Source: an uncultured Collinsella sp.
GTDB lineage: Bacteria > Actinomycetota > Coriobacteriia > Coriobacteriales > Coriobacteriaceae
Direction: 5' to 3'
DNA length: 32,762 nt
Assembly (NCBI GenBank): GCA_900757505.1
Contig: CAAEOE010000045.1
Location: 1-32,762 of the forward strand
The notes under the pieces were generated by a model. The model was not told the DNA's origin. It was given only the letters and a program-made list of their open reading frames with translations, and searched no databases. Within the stretch, counting starts at the first letter, position 1; every line of letters starts with the position of its first letter. A program made the position numbers and the translations under genes. Shown here piece by piece: positions 6,908-14,680 of the stretch.

Positions 6908-9139
6908 GTGGCACACAATAAACTGGAGGCAAACCTCCAAGACCAGCACGGGCAAGGCGGGCACGGAGCCATCCCCCTCTCCGCTGGCATGCTGCTCGTA
7001 ACGCTCGGCGTCGTCTATGGTGACATCGGCACGAGCCCCATGTACACCATGAAATCAATCGTCGCCAACAACGGCGGCATCGGTACCGTCAGCGAGGACA
7101 TGATCCTGGGCGCGCTTTCGCTCGTCATCTGGACCATGACGCTCGTGACCACGGTCAAGTACGTGGTAATCGCCATGAAGGCCAACAACCACAACGAAGG
7201 CGGCATCTTCGCCCTGTTCAGCCTCGTACGCAAGGTGGCACCATGGCTGATTCTGCCCGCCATGATCGGCGGTGCGGCACTGCTTGCCGACGGCATCCTC
7301 ACCCCCGCCGTCACGGTCACCACAGCCATCGAGGGTCTGCGCACCATCGAATGGGGCCATGCGCTTTTGGGTGACGGCCAGACCAACGTCATCATTATTA
7401 CCATCATCATTATCTGCGGCCTATTTGCCATGCAGCGCGCCGGTACCTCGTCGATCGGTAAGCTCTTCGGCCCGCTCATGACGCTGTGGTTCCTGTTCCT
7501 GGCAGGCGCCGGTCTGTTCAACATGCTCGGCAACCTGTCCATCTTGCGCGCGCTCAACCCCATCCGCGGCATTATGTTCCTGTTCTCGCCCATCAACCAT
7601 TCGGGCATTATGGTGCTCGGCTTTGTCTTCCTGTCGACAACCGGTGCCGAGGCACTCTACTCGGACATGGGCCACGTGGGCAAGGCAAACATCTATGCAT
7701 CCTGGCCATTTGTTAAGGCGGCCCTTATCCTCAACTATCTGGGTCAGGGAGCTTGGCTGCTCGCCAATAACTCCAACCCCCAGATGCTCGCGATGGATAT
7801 CGTTAACCCGTTCTATATGATGCTTCCCGAGCCCCTGCGCCCCTTTGCCATTGTGCTTTCGGCCGTGGCGGCCATCATCGCCTCGCAGGCGCTCATCACC
7901 GGCTCGTTCTCGCTGGTATCCGAGGCAACGCGTCTCAACCTTATGCCGCACCTGCGCATCCACTACCCCAGCGACACCAAGGGTCAGCTCTATATTCCGC
8001 TCGTCAACAACATCATGTGGGTCGGCTGCATCTTCATCGTGCTGCTGTTCCAGAACTCCGAGCGCATGGAAAGCGCCTATGGCCTCGCCATCACCGTGAC
8101 CATGCTCATGACCACCACGCTGCTGACGAGCTATATCGCCGGCATCCTCAAGCACAAGCTGGGCGCCTGCATCTTTGCCCTGCTCTTTGGTGCCATTGAG
8201 CTGTGCTTCTTCGCTTCGTGCCTCACCATGTTCTTTGACGGCGGCTACGTCATGATCTTCCTGGCCGCACTGCTGTTCGGCCTTATGTATGTGTGGCGTC
8301 GCGGCACCGCCATCGAGCGCACGCAGACGATTCTGCTGCCCGTCTCCAAGTACATCGACCAGCTCAACCGCCTGCGCAATGACGAGACCTACCCCGTGCT
8401 CGCCGACAATCTGGTGTTCCTCACCAACAGCCCCGACCCGCTCACGCTCGACCGCGACGTGCTCTATTCCATCCTGGACAAGCACCCCAAGCGCGCCAAG
8501 GCATATTGGTTCATCAACGTACACGTTACCGACGAGCCCTATACGCACGAGTATTCCGTTGAGACCTTTGGCACAGACTTCCTGTTCCGCGTGCGCTTGG
8601 ACCTGGGCTTTAAGGTCAATCAGCGCATCAACGCCTACCTGCGCCAGATCGTTGGCGACCTGATGGCCTCGGGTGAGTTGCCGCCGCAGCACCACACCTA
8701 CTCCATCTACGAGACGCGCGGCAACGTGGGCGACTTCCGTTTTTGCATGCTGCGCAAGATGCTTGCCCCCGAAACGGACATCAACCGCAATGACCACCGC
8801 GTGATGGCCATCAAGTACGCCGTCCGCCGCGCTTGCGGAAGCCCGGCACGCTGGTACGGTCTCGAAAACTCTGCCATCATCATCGAGTACGTGCCGCTGT
8901 TTGCCCGCATGCGCCCGGCCGTTAAGCTCGTGCGCACCCAGGTGCCGCTCGAGGTTCAGATTGAAGAGGCCGAGGAAATGGAAGTCGACATCTTCTCGGA
9001 CGACTTGGTCAACGGCAACGAGGCCGGTAGGGACATGAACATCGATCCCACCGAGCTGCTCGAGAGCGTCGCCGATACGCCCGAACAGCAACAGCTCGAC
9101 GGCCTCGAGAACGAACAACTCAACGACGCCAACTTCTAA
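6908..9139 (+). CDS. kup: KUP-family potassium uptake transporter
   Basis: 743 residues from GTG at 6908, which has AGGGAG five bases upstream; an in-frame ATG at 6890 has no SD. The family signature YGDIGTSPMYT lies at residues 37-47. About 12 membrane helices follow, including GGIFALFSLVRK and LADGILTPAVTVTTAIEGL, then a long soluble C-terminal region (from about residue 480). E. coli Kup has about 620 residues, so this protein has an extended tail that ends very acidic and Glu/Asn/Gln-rich. KUP proteins take up K+ by proton symport. A terminator follows at 9160. Confidence 0.95.
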   Translation: MAHNKLEANLQDQHGQGGHGAIPLSAGMLLVTLGVVYGDIGTSPMYTMKSIVANNGGIGTVSEDMILGALSLVIWTMTLVTTVKYVVIAMKANNHNEGGIFALFSLVRKVAPWLILPAMIGGAALLADGILTPAVTVTTAIEGLRTIEWGHALLGDGQTNVIIITIIIICGLFAMQRAGTSSIGKLFGPLMTLWFLFLAGAGLFNMLGNLSILRALNPIRGIMFLFSPINHSGIMVLGFVFLSTTGAEALYSDMGHVGKANIYASWPFVKAALILNYLGQGAWLLANNSNPQMLAMDIVNPFYMMLPEPLRPFAIVLSAVAAIIASQALITGSFSLVSEATRLNLMPHLRIHYPSDTKGQLYIPLVNNIMWVGCIFIVLLFQNSERMESAYGLAITVTMLMTTTLLTSYIAGILKHKLGACIFALLFGAIELCFFASCLTMFFDGGYVMIFLAALLFGLMYVWRRGTAIERTQTILLPVSKYIDQLNRLRNDETYPVLADNLVFLTNSPDPLTLDRDVLYSILDKHPKRAKAYWFINVHVTDEPYTHEYSVETFGTDFLFRVRLDLGFKVNQRINAYLRQIVGDLMASGELPPQHHTYSIYETRGNVGDFRFCMLRKMLAPETDINRNDHRVMAIKYAVRRACGSPARWYGLENSAIIIEYVPLFARMRPAVKLVRTQVPLEVQIEEAEEMEVDIFSDDLVNGNEAGRDMNIDPTELLESVADTPEQQQLDGLENEQLNDANF

Positions 9140-9159
9140 CGACGTCACCCATCGACGAT

Positions 9160-9199
9160 AGCGGCCCTGCACCTCACGAGAGATGCAGGGCCGCTTTGC
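9160..9199 (+). terminator. Rho-independent terminator of kup
   Basis: A 12-bp stem (AGCGGCCCTGCA with TGCAGGGCCGCT) and 12-base loop, followed by TTGCATT. It ends about 20 bases before the stop of the convergent bile salt hydrolase gene. Confidence 0.8.
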
Positions 9200-9218
9200 A
9201 TTGCGGTAAAGCTATCGG

Positions 9219-10184
9219 CTACGAACGGCGCGGCTCGGGAACCACGAGCCTATCGGGGCTCGCGCCCTCGGCATCCATCAGGCTCACGTAGCGAATCGAT
9301 GGATCCCCATACATCGCGTAGTAATAATTGCCCGTGCGCGCGCTAAAGCATCCGGTGTAGATAGTCTTCTCGAACTTGCCATCGCCCATCCTGGACGCTC
9401 CCTCGATCATCACCACGCCCTCGAGCGAGCGGAACATGCGAACGACGTTTTCGGTCTCGCTCTCCTTTTGCGGGTAATTGGCATTGAGGTACGCCGCCTT
9501 TACAAAACGGCTCGGCGAATAGCAATCGCCCGGAATGCCGCGCATGCCGGCACCGGCTCCATAGGGCTTGAGCTCGGCGCCACGCCATGTCGCCGTCTGC
9601 GGAAAATCGCTTGTGGCGGTGATATAGGTGCGCAGGTTTTCCATGTGCCACGGGAAGGTCGGCTGGTTGGCAAGGGTGTCGACCGGATCGTCGTATACAT
9701 GCAGGCCGTCAGCCATCATCTCGACCACGATGCTGCGTTGGCTGTCGCCGATAATCCAATGGAGCAGCGACACGCCCAGCCCCTCTCCGGCAGATTTGGC
9801 GACAATCACCGTGTCGCGCAGCGCGGCCTCGACCTCATCGACCGTCGAGAACGTCGCTGCCACCCACAGGGGGAACTCATAGGCCGCGATATTGGTCTTG
9901 CCGTCGACAGGGTCCTCGGCATACTCGGCATAACCCGGGAAATTGAGGCCCGCCACGGCGAGGCCCGCATCGTTGCCGCAATCGAAGAACATAGGGTAGT
10001 TCCTGTAATCGATGCACATACCGATCACCGCGTGCGCCGCTGTCGCGTCGTCGATAAACGAATACGGAATGTGAAACCCGCGCGGCATCACGCGAACCTG
10101 TTGGCCGTAGTCAAAGCTCCAGTCGAGATTGCGGCCCAGATACATGTGGCCAGAATTATCGGTAAATCGAATACTCGTACACAT
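9219..10184 (-). CDS. Bile salt hydrolase / choloylglycine hydrolase family (Ntn hydrolase)
   Basis: 321 residues from ATG at 10184, SD AGGAGG six bases upstream; this start places the nucleophile Cys at position 2 (MCTSIRF), exposed when Met is removed. Residues used by the family are in place: Arg18 and Asp21 (GRNLDW), Asn81 (AGLNFPGYAEY), Asn173 (NQPTFPWH) and Arg226 (PGDCYSPSRF). Family members cleave the amide bond of glycine- or taurine-conjugated bile acids, or of penicillin V. A BSH role fits a gut organism, but sequence alone does not fully separate BSH from penicillin V acylase. No signal peptide is seen, so it is probably cytoplasmic. Confidence 0.9.
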   Translation of the reverse strand: MCTSIRFTDNSGHMYLGRNLDWSFDYGQQVRVMPRGFHIPYSFIDDATAAHAVIGMCIDYRNYPMFFDCGNDAGLAVAGLNFPGYAEYAEDPVDGKTNIAAYEFPLWVAATFSTVDEVEAALRDTVIVAKSAGEGLGVSLLHWIIGDSQRSIVVEMMADGLHVYDDPVDTLANQPTFPWHMENLRTYITATSDFPQTATWRGAELKPYGAGAGMRGIPGDCYSPSRFVKAAYLNANYPQKESETENVVRMFRSLEGVVMIEGASRMGDGKFEKTIYTGCFSARTGNYYYAMYGDPSIRYVSLMDAEGASPDRLVVPEPRRS

Positions 10185-10261
10185 AGCGCCTCCTAGCTTT
10201 ACGTTCTTGCTAATTTCATTGTCTCCAAACAAAAAGGCGCTAAACACAAAAGCCCGGACAT

Positions 10262-10291
10262 GACAACAATGTCACGCCCGGACTATTCAAG
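10262..10291 (-). terminator. Probable terminator of PDF-like 2
   Basis: On the minus strand a 12-pair stem (CCGGGCGTGACA with TGTCATGTCCGG, two G-U pairs, loop TTGT) is followed by GCTTTTGTGTTT. It lies downstream of the PDF-like 2 stop, beyond structured element C. Confidence 0.6.
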
Positions 10292-10325
10292 CAGGATAAA
10301 CTCAACCAAGTTAACCCCGCAGGTC

Positions 10326-10434
10326 GTCTAAGGGGTCAAAGTGCCGCAGATTGCCACGAAAGAGGAGCGAAGCGTACTTAAGGTACGCGAGCGACGATTG
10401 AGCGGCAAGGTGCGGTGCTTTGGTCCCCTTAGAC
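10326..10434 (+). ncRNA. Structured element C (third copy; internal loop strands exchanged)
   Basis: A basal helix of more than 22 pairs joins 10326-10348 with 10411-10434, one bulge and several G-U pairs that support the + strand. Then comes a GA/GG loop: GA at 10349-10350 on the 5' side and GG at 10409-10410 on the 3' side, the reverse of elements A and B. The helix TTGCC/GGCAA follows, then a loop with GAAAGAGGAG facing CGACGATTGA, nearly identical to element B, and an apical hairpin GCGTAC/GTACGC. It lacks the 3' hairpin of A and B. Its 3' strand includes the stop codon of PDF-like 2 on the opposite strand, so a + transcript would be antisense to that gene's end. No clear promoter is seen. 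Confidence 0.55.
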
Positions 10435-10848
10435 CAACTTTCCAAGACAGTGGTCGATCATATGCTGGACCATCTGCGCCTCGAAGCCGACGAAGTCCTG
10501 CTTGCGCTCGCGCATCTTGCCGTCGACAATCTGGTCAAAGGCAACCTTGCACTTGATATAGCGCGTGGACTTGGTGACCTCCTCGTGCGTCAGGCAGCTC
10601 TCCTCCATCTTGCTGGCGCCCAGGCCAAACACCAGACGGGGGTTGTAGAGCACGTGGGGCTCGCCGGCGTCGTCCAGATAGACGCAGACCTTCTTGGTAA
10701 CGCCAATCTGGTTGGCGGCAAGGCAACCGGCGTCCTCGAGCGACTTGATGGTATCGATCAGGTCCTGTGCGACCGACTCGTCCTCGACAGTCGCGACCTC
10801 GCAACGCTGGGACAGGATAGCCTCGTCGTGGCAAAGCTCTTTAATCAT
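10429..10848 (-). CDS. Short peptide-deformylase-like protein (PDF-like 2), active-site Glu replaced
   Basis: 139 residues from ATG at 10848, chosen for GGAGG five bases upstream and because the resulting MIKELCHDEAIL aligns with MIKPIMKSEFFL of PDF-like 1. Motif 1 is GCLAANQIG with the canonical Gln47 kept. Motif 2 is ESCLT, with Cys85 at the metal-ligand position. Motif 3 is QHMIDH: both ligand His residues (129, 133) remain, but the catalytic Glu is Met130. By analogy with Def this should cripple deformylation, while metal binding may persist. The two paralogues thus deviate at different catalytic positions. Divergent from the purine permease gene; a TATACT -10-like box lies upstream. Confidence 0.8.
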   Translation of the reverse strand: MIKELCHDEAILSQRCEVATVEDESVAQDLIDTIKSLEDAGCLAANQIGVTKKVCVYLDDAGEPHVLYNPRLVFGLGASKMEESCLTHEEVTKSTRYIKCKVAFDQIVDGKMRERKQDFVGFEAQMVQHMIDHCLGKLV

Positions 10849-11041
10849 ACGTTCCTCCATAGGGGTCGTTGTAACCGCTTAAGTATACGGTACCCACACA
10901 TTTTCATGCGAAAAATACCGTCCGTCTGCTACAAAGCGCCGAACATCAACATGCGAGGAACAACAGCGTCGTAAAGGGGCTATAGTAGGTGAGTTCGTGT
11001 CAATCGGCCTAAACTCGGGGCCGAACAAGGAAAGGGTATGC

Positions 11042-12352
11042 ATGGACGAACTATTTCACGTCAGCGAGCGCAAGTCCACAATCGGGACCGAACTCCGCGC
11101 TGGACTGACAACATTCCTGGCGATGGCCTACATCATCGCCGTCAACCCCGCGGTGCTCTCGGGCGCTGGCATCGATGCGGGAGCGCTCGCCTGCGCCACC
11201 TGCCTGGGCGCCGGCATCATGACCATCTGCATGGGCATCTTCGCCAACCGCCCGCTCGCCTGCGCTTCGGGCTTAGGCGTCAACGCGATGATCGCCGGAA
11301 TCACCACCACCGTCTGCGGCGGTGACTGGCACGTGGCCATGAGCGTCATCTTCCTTGAGGGCGTCGTCATCTTGCTGCTCGTGCTTTGTGGCCTGCGCGA
11401 GGCCATCATGGACGCCATCCCGGTTGTCCTGCGTCACGCCATCTCGGTGGGTCTGGGCCTGTTCATCGCCATGATTGGCCTGTGCGATGCCGGCATTATC
11501 ACCGCTGGCGCCGGTACACTCGTCGGTCTGGGCGACATCACCTCCCCCACCTTCATCGTCGGCATCATCTCCATCCTGGTGACGGTCGCCCTCGCCTGCC
11601 GCAACGTCCCCGGCTCGCTGCTCATCGGCATCGTCGTCGCCGTCATCGCCGGTATCCCCCTAGGTGTGACCCAGGCTCCGACCGGTATCATCGCCCCGCT
11701 CGACTTCTCGAGCATTGGTGGCCCCATCGCCGACGCCGGCGGCGTGCCCGCCATCGTCAAGGTCCTTACCGACCCCGCGCTCCTCGTCATCTCGTTCTCG
11801 CTGCTCATGAGTGACTTCTTCGACACCATGGGCACCGCGATGGCCGTGGCCAAGCAGGGCGAGTTCCTCACCGACGACGGCAACGTCGAGAATATCAAGG
11901 AGATCTTGATCGTCGACTCCGCCGCCGCTGCTGTGGGCGGTTTCATGGGCGTCTCCTCCATCACCACCTTCGTCGAGTCCACCTCTGGCGCTGCCGACGG
12001 TGGCCGCACGGGTCTCACCTCCGTCACCACCGGCGTGCTGTTCATTCTCGCCGCGTTCTTCTCCCCCATCGTCACCATCGTTTCCAGCGCCGCCACCTGC
12101 GGTGCTCTGGTCTACGTCGGCTACCTCATGATGAGCGAGGCCTCCGAGATCGACTGGTCCGACGTGTCGCAGGGTTTCCCGGCGTTCATGATTGTCGCCG
12201 GCGTGCCCTTCACCTACTCCATCTCTGCCGGCATTGGCCTGGGCTTTATCGCCTACGTGGTCGTCGCGCTCTTTAAGGGCGAGGCCTCCAAGATCAAGCC
12301 GCTCATGTGGATCGCAGCCCTTGCCTTCCTCGTCTACTTCTTCGTGGCGTAA
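11042..12352 (+). CDS. NCS2-family purine permease (AzgA/PbuG type)
   Basis: 436 residues from ATG at 11042, after the SD-like run AGGAAAGGG; a GTG start 15 codons upstream lacks an SD. The N-terminus (TELRAGLTTFLAMAYIIAVNP) and the GLGVNAM segment are typical of the AzgA group, as is DFFDTMGTAMAVAKQ in the transport domain. Twelve to fourteen hydrophobic segments are evident. AzgA-type proteins import hypoxanthine, guanine or adenine with protons. I see no purine riboswitch in the leader; a TATAGT box at 10981 may be the -10. A strong terminator follows. Confidence 0.92.
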   Translation: MDELFHVSERKSTIGTELRAGLTTFLAMAYIIAVNPAVLSGAGIDAGALACATCLGAGIMTICMGIFANRPLACASGLGVNAMIAGITTTVCGGDWHVAMSVIFLEGVVILLLVLCGLREAIMDAIPVVLRHAISVGLGLFIAMIGLCDAGIITAGAGTLVGLGDITSPTFIVGIISILVTVALACRNVPGSLLIGIVVAVIAGIPLGVTQAPTGIIAPLDFSSIGGPIADAGGVPAIVKVLTDPALLVISFSLLMSDFFDTMGTAMAVAKQGEFLTDDGNVENIKEILIVDSAAAAVGGFMGVSSITTFVESTSGAADGGRTGLTSVTTGVLFILAAFFSPIVTIVSSAATCGALVYVGYLMMSEASEIDWSDVSQGFPAFMIVAGVPFTYSISAGIGLGFIAYVVVALFKGEASKIKPLMWIAALAFLVYFFVA

Positions 12353-12380
12353 CGGCATAGTCTGCTAAAGCAAAAACAAC

Positions 12381-12421
12381 AAGGCGCGGAATCGCATCGA
12401 TCGGCTCCGCGCCTTTCTTTT
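12381..12421 (+). terminator. Terminator of purine permease gene
   Basis: A 10-bp stem AAGGCGCGGA/TCCGCGCCTT with a 15-base loop, followed by TCTTTT. Confidence 0.88.
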
Positions 12422-12442
12422 AGCGTCTGCCCCCGTGCCAGC

Positions 12443-13156
12443 GTGCGACAATTGAGGCTGTCAATATCACAACACCGAGAGAAGCCTGCCTTGGAAGCGC
12501 ATCATAAGCAGATAACCGTTTATTCAGAGTGTGCGGAAGGCGCGCCCGTCATCTACCTCCCCGTGGTTATGGGCGACGGTAGTGAAGTCTACGAGCGCTG
12601 CCGAGAGCTCGACTGCCCGCCGTTCACCCTTGTCGCCATTGGAGGGCTCGATTGGAATCGCGAGCTGAGCCCCTGGGAATGCGACGGAGCTATACGAGAT
12701 GCCGAGCCCTTTGGCGGACAGGCCGCTGGTTTTCTTGACGAGTTGTTGAAGCAGATAATCCCCCAGGCCGAATCATCGCTCCCGCAACCGCCCGCCTGGC
12801 GCGGCGTTGCCGGCTACTCGTTGGCGGGTCTTTTTGCACTGTGGGCACTTTGGCAAACAGATGTCTTTGAGCGCGTGGCGAGTGCATCGGGGTCGCTGTG
12901 GTTCCCCGGCTTTATCGACTACGCGCGCGAGCGCACGATGACGGCTACGCCCGACGCCGCCTATCTGTCGCTCGGTAAAAAGGAAACCAAGACGCCCAAC
13001 CGCATGATGCGGCACGTACTCGACGACACGCGCGCGATGGAAGAGCTGTTTATCGAGCGCGACATCCCAACAACGCTGGAGCTCAACCCCGGCAATCATT
13101 TTGCCCAAACTGACCTGCGCATGGCGCGCGGCATCCACTGGATACTGACGCATTAA
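12443..13156 (+). CDS. Alpha/beta-hydrolase esterase
   Basis: 237 residues if started at GTG 12443; a TTG at 12491 (221 residues, LEAHHKQITVYSE) is an alternative and fits the fold start better, but neither has a clear SD. The nucleophile elbow is GYSLAGLFALWAL (G-x-S-x-G), the layout seen in the esterase-D/ferric-enterobactin-esterase group. The final GNHFAQTDLRMARGIHW supplies a plausible catalytic His. The substrate is unknown. The stop codon TAA lies inside the downstream terminator stem. Confidence 0.8.
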   Translation: MRQLRLSISQHREKPALEAHHKQITVYSECAEGAPVIYLPVVMGDGSEVYERCRELDCPPFTLVAIGGLDWNRELSPWECDGAIRDAEPFGGQAAGFLDELLKQIIPQAESSLPQPPAWRGVAGYSLAGLFALWALWQTDVFERVASASGSLWFPGFIDYARERTMTATPDAAYLSLGKKETKTPNRMMRHVLDDTRAMEELFIERDIPTTLELNPGNHFAQTDLRMARGIHWILTH

Positions 13157-13196
13157 AAATGGCGTCCACGCGTACATACGCATGGACGCCATTTTT
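13155..13196. terminator. Bidirectional terminator
   Basis: A 14-bp perfect stem (AAAAATGGCGTCCA with TGGACGCCATTTTT) capped by a further GCGT/ACGC pairing. A runs on one side and T runs on the other make it usable on both strands. It serves the esterase (+) and the methyltransferase operon or the small frame at 13217 (-). Confidence 0.88.
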
Positions 13197-13216
13197 AATT
13201 TGGCTGAACGCAGCTA

Positions 13217-13270
13217 CTATTCGACAGTCTCCTCGAGTTCAGATACGGTGGGCGTCGAGAACTGGGGCAT
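13217..13270 (-). CDS. Possible 17-residue peptide gene
   Basis: ATG at 13270 with AAAGGA six bases upstream encodes MPQFSTPTVSELEETVE, then TAG. It lies about 120 bases beyond the methyltransferase stop and just before the bidirectional terminator. No matching modification or export genes are nearby, and a short frame with an SD can arise by chance. The rest of 13197-13391 holds no other gene that I can support. Confidence 0.2.
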   Translation of the reverse strand: MPQFSTPTVSELEETVE

Positions 13271-13391
13271 GGATGTCCTTTCATGATGGAAGGGCGATCA
13301 GGCATATCGGATAACCTGCCCGAACGATACGATCCGAACCATTGTACGTGATACGCAATGTCTCGCGCGCCGCCACCTGCAAACGGTAGCG

Positions 13392-14525
13392 TTACTTCCA
13401 AACGCGCTCGGCAATGCGCTTGACCAGCGCGATCTTCGCCCACTGCTCGTCCTCGGTCAGCTTGTTGCCAATCTCGCAGCTGGCAAAGCCGCACTGGGGC
13501 GACAGGTACAGGTTCTCGAGCGGCACATACTTTGCGGCCTCGTGGATACGTTCGACGATAACGTCCTCGTCCTCAAGCTCAGCCGCCTTGGTGGTCACCA
13601 GGCCCAGCACGACCTTCTTGCCGGGAGCAACGTACTTGAGCGGCTCAAAGCCACCGGCGCGTGGCGTATCGAACTCAAGGTAGAACGCGTCGACGTTCTC
13701 ATGTGCGAACAGGTACGGCGCAATGGGATCGTAACCACCCTCGAAGGCATACGTGGAGTGATAGTTGCCGCGGCACACGTGCGTGTTGATAACCAGATCG
13801 TCGGGCTTGCCCGCGATGGCGGCATTGTTGAGCGCCACGCCCAGCTCGCTCACCTTTTGCAGGTCAACCGGGCTCATGCCGGTCTTGGACACAAAGTCGG
13901 TATCGCAATAGATGCCCCAGGTGCAGTCATCAAATTGGATGTTGCGGCAGCCTGCTGCGTACAGGTCGGCGATCACCGTGCGATAAGCGGCCGCAATGGC
14001 GTCGGCAAGTTCCTCATCGGTCTTATAGACAGCGCGCAGGCTCTCCTGCTGGCCGTCGCAGCGATCGAGCGTGACCTCAGAGAACGTCTGGATCGGCGCC
14101 GGAATGGTCTGGCGTGCGACCTGGCCCTCCCCCTCAAGCGCCTTGACGAACTTAAAATGCTCGACGAACGGGTGGTTCTCGCCGCTAATGGGACCAGTAA
14201 CCACGGCGGTGTCGGCCGTCGTCTCCTCATCATGGAACATATAACCCGTGCGTGAGGTGCGGCGCTCAATGCCGTTGAGGCCCCACATAAAATCGAGGTG
14301 CCAGTAGCTGCGGCGGAACTCGCCATCGGTGATCACCTGCAGGCCGGCGGCCTTCTGCTTGGCCACCAAATCGCGAATGGCATCGTCCTCGACGGCCTTA
14401 AGGCCGGAAGCGTCGAGTTTACCCGCGACATAGGCGGCACGGGCGTCCTTTACAGCCTGCGGACGAAGAAAGCTGCCGACGATATCGGCGCGAAACGGCG
14501 CGTTCGGTTGAATCGAAGTGCTCAT
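13392..14525 (-). CDS. MetE C-terminal-domain-like cobalamin-independent methyltransferase (YxjG/YxjH type)
   Basis: 377 residues from ATG at 14525, SD GGAGAT seven bases upstream. The size and start (FRADIVGSFLRP) match the YxjG/YxjH group, which corresponds to the C-terminal barrel of MetE. Likely zinc ligands are visible: His and Cys in INTHVCRGNYHS and a late Cys in YLSPQCGFAS. MetE transfers methyl from methyltetrahydrofolate to homocysteine; the short homologues lack the N-terminal half and probably use other methyl donors, so a methionine-synthesis role is likely but not certain. It is the last gene after HAD and LysR genes on the same strand, with palindromes in its leader. Confidence 0.85.
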   Translation of the reverse strand: MSTSIQPNAPFRADIVGSFLRPQAVKDARAAYVAGKLDASGLKAVEDDAIRDLVAKQKAAGLQVITDGEFRRSYWHLDFMWGLNGIERRTSRTGYMFHDEETTADTAVVTGPISGENHPFVEHFKFVKALEGEGQVARQTIPAPIQTFSEVTLDRCDGQQESLRAVYKTDEELADAIAAAYRTVIADLYAAGCRNIQFDDCTWGIYCDTDFVSKTGMSPVDLQKVSELGVALNNAAIAGKPDDLVINTHVCRGNYHSTYAFEGGYDPIAPYLFAHENVDAFYLEFDTPRAGGFEPLKYVAPGKKVVLGLVTTKAAELEDEDVIVERIHEAAKYVPLENLYLSPQCGFASCEIGNKLTEDEQWAKIALVKRIAERVWK

Positions 14526-14565
14526 AGATATCTCCCTTTGCATTGGTTGCTTTACTGGGACAGAG

Positions 14566-14644
14566 TATGAGCGCTCATATGACCATCGTAAAATATACGT
14601 TTATAACAGTTTGATATAGATGTTTCCTATATCAGTCTGGACTG
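14566..14644 (-). promoter_or_regulatory. Palindromic sites upstream of methyltransferase gene
   Basis: Three dyads lie in the 155-base gap after the LysR gene: TATGAGCGCTCATA (14566-14579), TGATATAG-N7-CTATATCA (14612-14634, containing a T-N11-A core as in LTTR boxes) and CAGTC-TG-GACTG (14633-14644). The second is a good candidate site for the neighbouring LysR protein (inference). Confidence 0.5.
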
Positions 14645-14680
14645 TCATAAAGAGACTTGAACCGTGCGGAGCACAGCAGC

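Noticed and set aside
7421..9172. Long open frame (583 codons) antisense to kup
   Set aside because: His/Val/Gly-rich shadow product typical of high-GC antisense frames; kup has clear family motifs.
10861..11041. Purine riboswitch before the purine permease
   Set aside because: No conserved purine aptamer core or loop-loop motifs found.
12690..13192. Antisense frames in the esterase region
   Set aside because: No SD, no motifs, and the + strand esterase has a clear nucleophile elbow.
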